From Xylocopa sonorina (lineage: Eukaryota > Arthropoda > Insecta > Hymenoptera > Apidae), in NCBI RefSeq assembly GCF_050948175.1, contig NW_027490092.1, forward strand, positions 1,736,001-1,800,000: a stretch of 64,000 bases of DNA, in the 5' to 3' direction. The notes below the pieces were generated by a model. The model was not told the DNA's origin. It ran no database searches and saw only the letters and a program-made list of their open reading frames with translations. Of this stretch, positions 54,601 through 64,000 are shown one piece after another. Both the position numbers and the translations under genes were made by a program. Positions within the stretch are counted from its first letter, which is position 1. Each line of letters starts with the position of its first letter.

Positions 54601-57600
54601 TTCGCAATAAATATTACATCTTAGCATGAAACATAGAAGTGAGATGCGATATCGCTTTTTAAGAAGCAGTAGAACTCTATTGTTACGATACGTAGACATC
54701 TGCAAAAGCTATTTCCTAGCATGGAAGTGTCGCATTTACATTCTTTTGAAGTGAATACGAGGTATACATAACACTCCAAAATGAATACTATATCTTATCA
54801 CGAATCATAGAAATGAGATGCGTCATCTCGTTTTAAGGAGCATTAGAACTTTATTGCTACGATACGTAGACATCTGCAAACGCTATTTCCTAGCATGGAA
54901 GTGTCGCATTTACATTCTTTTGAAGTGAATACGAGGTATACGTGACACTTCGCAATGAATATTATATCTTATCATGAAACATCGAAGTGAGATGCGATAT
55001 CGCGTTTTAGGAAGCATTAGAGCCCTATTGCTAGGATACGTAGACATCTGCGAACGCTATTTCCTAGCATGGATGTGTCGCATTTACATTCTCTTGAAGT
55101 GAGTACGAGATATACATGACACTTCGCAATAAATATTATATCTTAGCATGAAACATAGAAGTGAGATGCGATATCGCGTTTTAGGAAGCATTAGAACTCT
55201 ATTGCTACGATACGTTGACATCTGCAAACGCTATTTCCTAGCATGGAAGTGTCGCATTTACATTCCTTTGAAGTGAATACGAGGTATACATGACGCTTCG
55301 CAATAAATATTACATCTTAGCATGAAGCATAGAAGTGAGATGCGATATCGCGTTCTAAGAAGCATTAGAACTCTATTGTTACGATACGTAGACATCTGCA
55401 GAAGCTATTTCCTAGCATGGAAGTGTCGCATTTACATTCTTTTGAAGTGAATACGAGGTATACATAACACTCCAAAATGAATATTATATCTTATCACGAA
55501 ACATAGAAATGAAACGCGACATCTCGTTTTAAGAAGCATTAGAACTCTATTGCTACGATACGTAGACATCTGCAAACGCTATTTCCTAGCATGGAAGTGT
55601 CGCATTTACATTCTTTTGAAGTGAATACGAGGTATACGTGACACTTCGCAATGAATATTATATCTTATCATGAAACATCGAAGTGAGATGCGATATCGCG
55701 TTTTAGGAAGCATTAGAACCCTATTGCTACGATACGTAGACATCTGCAAACGCTATTTCCTAGCATGGAAGTGTCGCATTTACATTCTTTTGAAGTGAGT
55801 ACGAGATATACATGACACTTCGCAATAAATATTATATCTTAGCATGAAACATAGAAGTGAGATGCGATATCGCGTTTTAGGAAGCATTAGAACTCTATTG
55901 CTACGATACGTTGACATCTGCAAATGCTATTTCCTAGCATGGAAGTGTCGCATTTACATTCTTTTGAAGTGAATACGAGGTATACATGACAATTCGCAAT
56001 GAATATTATATCTTACCATGAAACATAGAAGTGAGATGCGATATCGCGATTTCGGAAGCATAAGAACTCTATTGCTACGATACGAAGACATCTGCAAACG
56101 CTATTTCCTGGCAAGGAAGTGTCGCATTTACATCCTTTTGAACGGAATACGAGGTCTACCTGACACTTCGCAATAAATATTATATCTTAGCATGAAACAT
56201 AGAAGTGAGATGCGATATCGCGTTTTAGGAAGCATTAGAACTCTATTGCTACGATACGTAGACATCTGCAAACAATATTTCCTAGCATGGAAGTGTCGCA
56301 TTTACATTCTTTTGAAGTGAATACGAGGTATACATGACGCTTCGCAATAAATATTACATCTTAGCATGAAACATAGAAGTGAGATGCGATAAAGCGTTCT
56401 AAGAAGCATTAGAACTCTATTGTTACGATACGTAGACATCTGCAGAAGCTATTTCCTAGCATGGAAGTGTCGCATTTACATTCTTTTGAAGTGAATACGA
56501 GGTATACATGACGCTTCGCAATAAATATTACATCTTAGCATGAAACATAGAAGTGAGATGCGATATCGCGTTCTAAGAAGCATTAGAACTCTACTGTTAC
56601 GATACGTAGACATCTGCAGAAGCTATTTCCTAGCATGGAAGTGTCGCATTTACATTCTTTTGAAGTGAATACGAGGTATACATAACACTCCAAAATGAAT
56701 ATTATATCTTATCACGAATCATAGAAATGAGATGCGTCATCTCGTTTTAAGGAGCATTAGAATTCTATTGCTACGATACGTAGACATCTGCAAACGCTAT
56801 TTCCTAGCATGGAAGTGTCACATTTACATTCTTTTGAAGTGAATACAAGGTATACGTGACACTTCGCAATGAATATTATATCTTATCATGAAACATCGAA
56901 GTGAGATGCGATATCGCGTTTTAGGAAGCATTAGAACCCTATTGCTACGATACGTAGACATCTGCAAACGCTATTTCCTAGCATGGAAGTGTCGCATTTA
57001 CATTCTTTTGAAGTGAGTACGAGATATACATGACACTTCGCAATAAATATTATATCTTAGCATGAAACGTAGAAGTGAGATGCGATATCGCGTTTTAGGA
57101 AGCATTAGAACTCTATTGCTACGATACGTTGACATCTGCAAACGCTATTTCCTGGCAAGGAAGTGTCGCATTTACATCCTTTTGAACGGAATACGAGGTC
57201 TACCTGACACTTCGCAATAAATATTATATCTTAGCATGAAACATAGAAGTGAGATGCGATATCGCGTTTTAGGAAGCATTAGAACTCTATTGCTACGATA
57301 CGTAGACATCTGCAAACAATATTTCCTAGCATGGAAGTGTCGCATTTACATTCTTTTGAAGTGAATACGAGGTATACAAGACCCTTCGCAATGAATATTA
57401 TATCTTATAATGAAACATGGAAGTGAGATGCGATATCGCGTTTTAAGAAGCGTTAGAACTCTTTTGCTACGATCCGTAGACATCTGCAAACGCTATTTCC
57501 TAGCATGGAAGTGTCGCACTTACATGCTTTTGAAGTGAATACGAGGTATACATGACACTTCGCAATAAATATTACATCTTAGCATGAAACATAGAAGTGA

Positions 57601-60600
57601 GATGCGATATCGCGTTTTAAGAAGCATTAGTGTCGCATGGAAGTGTCGCATTTACATTCTTTTGAAGTGAATACGAGGTATACAAGACCCTTCGCTATGA
57701 ATATTATATCTTATCATGAAACATGGTAGTGAGATGCGATATCGCGTTCTAAGAAGCATTAGAACTCTATTGCTATGATCCGTAGACATCTGCAAACGCT
57801 ATTTCCTAGCATGGAAGTGTCGCATTTACATTCTTTTGAAGTGAATACGAGGTATACATGACAATTCGCAATGAATATTATATCTTACCATGAAACATGG
57901 AAGTGAGATGCGATATCGCGTTTTAAGAAGCGTTAGAACTCTATTGCTACGATCCGTAGACATCTGCAAACGCTATTTCCTAGCATGGAAGTGTCGCACT
58001 TACATTCTTTTGATGTGAATACGTGGTATGCATAGCACTCCAAAATGAATATTATAACTTATCACGAATCATAGAAATGAGATGCGATATCGCGTTTTAA
58101 GAAGCATTAGAACTCTATTGTTACGATACGTAGACATCTGTAAAGGCTATTTCCTAGCATGGAAGTGTCGCATTTACATTCTTTTGAAGTGAATACGAGG
58201 TATACGTGACACTTCGCAATGAATATTATATCTTACCATGAAACATCGAAGTGAGATGCGATATCGCGTTTTAGGAAGCATTAGAACCCTATTGCTACGA
58301 TACGTAGACATCTGCAAACGCTATTCCCTAGCATGGAAGTGTCGCATTTACATTCTTTTGAAGTGAGTACGAGATATACATGACACTTCGCAATAAATAT
58401 TATATCTTATCACGAAACATAGAAATGAAACGCGACATCTCGTTTTAAGAAGCATTAGAACTCTATTGCTACGATACGTAGACATCTGCAAACGCTATTT
58501 CCTAGCATGGAAGTGTCGCATTTACATTCTTTTGATGTGAATACGTGGTATGCATAACACTCCAAAATGAATACTATATCTTATCACGAATCATAGAAAT
58601 GAGATGTGTCATCTCGTTTTATGGAGCATTAGAACTCTATTGCTACGATACGTAGACATCTGCAAACAATATTTCCTAGCATGGAAGTGTCGCATTTACA
58701 TTCTTTTGAAGTGAATACGAGGTATACAAGACCCTTCGCAATGAATATTATATCTTATCATGAAACATGGAAGTGAGATGCGATATCGCGTTTTAAGAAG
58801 CGTTAGAACTCTATTGCTACGATCCGTAGACATCTGCAAACGCTATTTCCTAGCATGGAAGTGTCGCACTTACATGCTTTTGAAGTGAATACGAGGTATA
58901 CATGACACTTCGCAATAAATATTACATCTTAGCATGAAACATAGAAGTGAGATGCCATATCGCGATTTAAGAAGCATTAGTGTCGCATGGAAGTGTCGCA
59001 TTTACCTTCTTTTGAAGTGAATACGAGGTATACATAACACTCCAAAATGAATATTATATCTTATCACGAAACATAGAAATGAAACGCGACATCTCGTTTT
59101 AAGAAGCATTAGAACTCTATTGCTACGATACGTAGACATCTGCAAACGCTATTTCCTAGCATGGAAGTGTCGCATTTACATTCTTTTGATGTGAATACGT
59201 GGTATGCATAACACTCCAAAATGAATATTATATCTTATCACGAATCATAGAAATGAGATGCGTCATCTCGTTTTAAGGAGCATTAGAACTTTATTGCTAC
59301 GATACGTAGACATCTGCAAACGCTATTTCCTAGCATGGAAGTGTCGCATTTACATTCTTTTGATGTGAATACGTGGTATGCATAACACTCCAAAATGAAT
59401 ATTATATCTTATCACGAATCATAGAAATGAGATACGTCATCTCGTTTTAAGGAGCATTAGAACTTTATTGCTACGATACGTAGACATCTGCAAACGCTAT
59501 TTCCTAGCATGGAAGTGTCGCATTTACATTCTTTTGAAGTGAATACGAGGTATACATGACACTCCGCAATGAACATTATATCTTATCATGAATCATAGAA
59601 ATGATGTGCGTTATCGCGTTTTAAGAAGAATTAGGACCCTATTGCCTCGATACGGCGACATCTGCAAACGCTATTTCCTATCATGGAAGTGTCTCATTTA
59701 CATACTCTTGAAGTGAATACGAGGTATACATGATACTCCGCAATGAATATTATATCTTATCATGAAACATAGATGTGAGATGCGATATCGCGTTTTAGGA
59801 AGCATTAGAACTATATTGCTACGATACGTAGACATATGCAAAAGCTATTTCCTACCACGGAAGTGTCGCACTTACATGCTTTTGAAGTGAATACGAGGTA
59901 TACATGACACTTCGCAATAAATATTACATCTTAGCACGAAACATAGAAGTGAGATGCGATATCGCTTTTTAAGAAGCAGTAGAACTCTATTGTTACGATA
60001 CGTAGACATCTGCAAAAGCTATTTCCTAGCATGGAAGTGTCGCATTTACATTCTTTTGAAGTGAATACGAGGTATACAAAACACTCCAAAATGAATACTA
60101 TATCTTATCACGAATCATAGAAATGAGATGCGTCATCTCGTTTTAAGGAGCATTAGAACTTTATTGCTACGATACGTAGACATCTGCAAACGCTATTTCC
60201 TAGCATGGAAGTGTCGCATTTACATTCTTTTGAAGTGAATACGAGGTATACGTGACACTTCGCAATGAATATTATATCTTATCATGAAACATCGAAGTGA
60301 GATGCGATATCGCGTTTTAGGAAGCATTAGAGCCCTATTGCTAGGATACGTAGACATCTGCGAACGCTATTTCCTAGCATGGATGTGTCGCATTTACATT
60401 CTTTTGAAGTGAGTACGAGATATACATGACACTTCGCAATAAATATTATATCTTAGCATGAAACATAGAAGTGAGATGCGATATCGCGTTTTAGGAAGCA
60501 TTAGAACTCTATTGCTACGATACGTTGACATCTGCAAACGCTATTTCCTAGCATGGAAGTGTCGCATTTACATTCCTTTGAAGTGAATACGAGGTATACA

Positions 60601-63600
60601 TGACGCTTCGCAATAAATATTACATCTTAGCATGAAGCATAGAAGTGAGATGCGATATCGCGTTCTAAGAAGCATTAGAACTCTATTGTTACGATACGTA
60701 GACATCTGCAGAAGCTATTTCCTAGCATGGAAGTGTCGCATTTACATTCTTTTGAAGTGAATACGAGGTATACATAACACTCCAAAATGAATATTATATC
60801 TTATCACGAAACATAGAAATGAAACGCGACATCTCGTTTTAAGAAGCATTAGAACTCTATTGCTACGATACGTAGACATCTGCAAACGCTATTTCCTAGC
60901 ATGGAAGTTTCGCATTTACATTCTTTTGATGTGAATACGTGGTATGCATAACACTCCAAAATGAATATTATATCTTATCACGAATTATAGAAATGAGATA
61001 CTTCATCTCGTTTTATGGAGCATTAGAACTCTATTGCTACGATACGTAGACATCTGCAAACAATATTTCCTAGCATGGAAGTGTCGCATTTACATTCTTT
61101 TGAAGTGAATACGAGGTATACAAGACCCTTCGCAATGAATATTATATCTTATCATGAAACATGGAAGTGAGATGCGATATGGCGTTTTAAGAAGCGTTAG
61201 AACTCTATTGCTACGATCCGTAGACATCTGCAAACGCTATTTCCTAGCATGGAAGTGTCGCACTTACATGCTTTTGAAGTGAATACGAGGTATACATGAC
61301 ACTTCGCAATAAATATTACATCTTAGCATGAAACATAGAAGTGAGATGCGATATCGCGTTTTAAGAAGCATTAGTGTCGCATGGAAGTGTCGCATTTACA
61401 TTCTTTTGAAGTGAATACGAGGTATACAAGACCCTTCGCTAGGAATATTATATCTTATCATGAAACATGGTAGTGAGATGCGATATCGCGTTTTAAGAAG
61501 CATTAGAACTCTATTGCTATGATCCGTAGACATCTGCAAACGCTATTTCCTAGCATGGAAGTGTCGCATTTACATTCTTTTGAAGTGAATACGAGGTATA
61601 CATGACAATTCGCAATGAATATTATATCTTACCATGAAACATGGAAGTGAGATGCGATATCGCGTTTTAAGAAGCGTTAGAACTCTATTGCTACGATCCG
61701 TAGACATCTGCAAACGCTATTTCCTAGCATGGAAGTGTCGCACTTACATTCTTTTGATGTGAATACGTGGTATGCATAGCACTCCAAAATGAATATTATA
61801 TCTTATCACGAATCATAGAAATGAGATGCGATATCGCGTTTTAAGAAGCATTAGAACTCTATTGTTACGATACGTAGACATCTGCAAAGGCTATTTCCTA
61901 GCATGGAGGTGTCGCATTTACATTCTTTTGAAGTGAATACGAGGTATACATAACACTCCAAAATGAATATTATATCTTATCACGAAACATAGAAATGAGA
62001 TGCGTCATCTCGTTTTAAGGAGCATTAGAACTCTATCGCTACGATACGTAGACATCTGCAAACGCTATTTCCTAGCATGGAAGTGTCGCATTTACATTCT
62101 TTTGAAGTGAATACGAGGTATACGTGACACTTCGCAATGAATATTATATCTTATCATGAAACATCGAAGTGAGATGCGATATCGCGTTTTAGGAAGCATT
62201 AGAACCCTATTGCTACGATACGTAGACATCTGCAAACGCTATTTCCTAGCATGGAAGTGTCGCATTTACATTCTTTTGAAGTGAGTACGAGATATACATG
62301 ACACTTCGCAATAAATATTATATCTTATCACGAAACATAGAAATGAAACGCGACATCTCGTTTTAAGAAGCATTAGAACTCTATTGCTACGATACGTAGA
62401 CATCTGCAAACGCTATTTCCTAGCATGGAAGTGTCGCATTTACATTCTTTTGATGTGAATACGTGGTATGCATAACACTCCAAAATGAATACTATATCTT
62501 ATCACGAATCATAGAAATGAGTTGCGTCATCTCGTTTTATGGAGCATTAGAACTCTATTGCTACGATACGTAGACATCTGCAAACAATATTTCCTAGCAT
62601 GGGAGTGTCGCATTTACATTCTTTTGAAGTGAATACGAGGTATACAAGACCCTTCGCAATGAATATTATATCTTATCATGAAACATGGAAGTGAGATGCG
62701 ATATCGCGTTTTAAGAAGCGTTAGAACTCTATTGCTACGATCCGTAGACATCTGCAAACGCTATTTCCTAGCATGGAAGTGTCGCACTTACATGCTTTTG
62801 AAGTGAATACGAGGTATACATGACACTTCGCAATAAATATTACATCTTAGCATGAAACATAGAAGTGAGATGCCATATCGCGGTTTAAGAAGCATTAGTG
62901 TCGCATGGAAGTGTCGCATTTACCTTCTTTTGAAGTGAATACGAGGTATACATAACACTCCAAAATGAATATTATATCTTATCACGAAACATAGAAATGA
63001 AATGCGACATCTCGTTTTAAGAAGCATTAGAACTCTATTTCTACGATACGTAGACATCTGCAAACGCTATGTCAGAGCATGGAAGCGTCGCATTTACATT
63101 CTTTTGAAGTGAATACGAGGTATACATGACAATTCGCAATGAATATTATATCTTACCATGAAACATAGAAGTGAGATGCGATATCGCGATTTCGGAAGCA
63201 TTAGAACTCTATTGTTACGATACGTAGACATCTGCAGAAGCTACTTCCTAGCATGGAAGTGTCGCATTTACATTCTTTAGAAGTGAATATGAGGTATACA
63301 TAACACTCCAAAATGAATATTATATCTTATCACGAAACATAGAAATGAAACGCGACATCTCGTTTTAAGAAGCATTAGAACTCTATTGCTACGATACGTA
63401 GACATCTGCAAACGCTATTTCCTAGCATGGAAGTGTCGCATTTACATTCTTTTGATGTGAATACGTGGTATGCATAACACTCCAAAATGAATATTATATC
63501 TTATCACGAATCATAGAAATGAGATGCGTCATCTCGTTTTAAGGAGCATTAGAACTCTATTGCTACGATACGTAGACATCTGCAAACGCTATTTCCTAGC

Positions 63601-64000
63601 ATGGAAGTGTCGCATTTACATTCTTTTGATGTGAATACGTGGTATGCATAACACTCCAAAATGAATATTATATCTTATCACGAATCATAGAAATGAGATA
63701 CGTCATCTCGTTTTAAGGAGCATTAGAACTTTATTGCTACGATACGTAGACATCTGCAAACGCTATTTCCTAGCATGGAAGTGTCGCATTTACATTCTTT
63801 TGAAGTGAATACGAGGTATACATGACACTCCGCAATGAACATTATATCTTATCATGAAACATAGAAATGAGGTACGTTATCGCGTTTTAAGAAGAATTAG
63901 GACCCTATTGCCTCGATGCGGCGACATCTGCAAACGCTATTTCCTATCATGGAAGTGTCTCATTTACATACTCTTGAAGTGAATACGAGGTATACATGAT
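48661..64000 (-). repeat. Mosaic of recurrent multi-monomer modules with truncated monomers
   Basis: A module beginning with ACAAGACCCTTCGC (about 48672) and ending with the ATGATGTGCGTTATCGCG monomer reappears from about 52240, 57380 and 61120. Offsets between equivalent points differ by whole monomers: 3570 then 3396 bp, 5136 then 5310 bp, and 3744, 3918 then 4266 bp. Pieces of the upstream 13-mer unit (for example AACGGAATACGAGGTC near 52051 and 56141) are spliced between modules. Each module has two 132-bp monomers lacking 42 bp. The pattern indicates repeated unequal exchange among long, nearly identical units. Confidence 0.85.
48901..49032 (-). repeat. Truncated 132-bp monomer (first of eight)
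   Basis: Between GCATTAG and ATGGAAGTGTCGC the usual 48 bases are replaced by TGTCGC, shortening the monomer from 174 to 132 bp. Both hairpin motifs (CTACGATACGTAG and GCTATTTCCTAGC) are lost. The same junction is at 48921, 50271, 52491, 53667, 57627, 58977, 61371 and 62895. Those at 50271, 53667, 58977 and 62895 also carry GATGCCATATCGCG. One deletion event, later copied, explains all eight. Confidence 0.93.

Larger units (their letters stand above)
24410..64000 (-). repeat. Satellite array, right arm, homogenised 174-bp monomers
   Basis: About 227 monomers lie head to tail on the - strand and run off the window end. The + strand shows TAGACATCTGCAAACGC, GCTATTTCCTAGC and the AT-rich TGAATATTATATCTTATC block at 174-bp intervals. 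Class A (CACTTCGCAATG with GATGCGATATCGCG), class B (ACTCCAAAATG with GCGACATCTCG) and class C (GTGCTATATCGCG with GCTAATATACGTAG, near 27670 and 34980) are the reverse complements of the left-arm classes. HOR-specific subtypes also occur, such as GATGCGTCATCTCG, GCGATTTCGG and AACGGAATACGAGGTC. No coding sequence was found. Confidence 0.97.

Noticed and set aside
1..64000. CRISPR-like array
   Set aside because: The repeats are contiguous 174-bp units without short repeats and unique spacers; this is satellite DNA.
1..64000. CENP-B box in the monomer
   Set aside because: I looked for TTCGnnnnAnnCGGG on both strands of the consensus. TTCGTGATAAG is the nearest start and lacks the CGGG end, so no box is claimed.

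Overview
This window is almost entirely tandemly repeated satellite DNA from a eukaryotic genome. The monomer is about 174 bp. It is AT-rich overall but keeps many CpG sites. The array has two arms in opposite orientation. The left arm (about 1-17218) reads on the + strand. The right arm (about 22545-64000, running off the window end) carries the same monomer on the - strand. A 5.3-kb non-satellite core (17219-22544) lies between them. An animal, and plausibly an insect, is the likeliest source, because the core holds a candidate gene with short introns and a Ty3/gypsy-like fragment with a Lys-tRNA-type primer-binding motif. That is inference, and the sequence does not fix the taxon. No bacterial-style genes are present.

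Left arm: about 98 monomers. Positions 1-15480 are homogeneous and contain multimeric (higher-order) duplications: 8-mers of about 1390 bp at 2222-4810 and 11761-14540, a 4-mer of 696 bp near 7861-9046, and a long-range 28-mer echo of about 4871 bp. From 15481 to 17218 the monomers become steadily more degenerate and stop at a GC-rich hairpin. Right arm: degenerate monomers from 22545 to about 23160, then an intermediate zone, then homogenised array. Its main blocks are a tandemly duplicated block (24410-30340 and 30327-36778), a regular 13-mer higher-order repeat of 2262 bp (40181 to about 48660) that is really a 26-mer of 4524 bp, and a mosaic of reused 3-5 kb modules (48660-64000). Those modules carry a distinctive 132-bp truncated monomer.

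Core: an AT-rich spacer with a diverged inverted pair of GC-richer segments (about 18183-18425 and 18920-19175), a candidate small spliced gene on the - strand (19699-20369), a transposon-like terminus abutting that gene's start codon, a degenerate satellite-like relic (21590-21800), and a GC-rich LTR-retrotransposon-like relic (21829-22535).

The most notable architecture is the palindromic layout. The two arms mirror each other: the same degenerate monomer variants occur in the same outside-to-inside order on each side of the core, and the same monomer classes (A, B, C) recur in both arms. Each standard monomer carries up to three short dyad symmetries. This would suit a centromeric or pericentromeric array around a central core, but centromere function is not shown by sequence alone, and an assembly misjoin between two arrays must be excluded.
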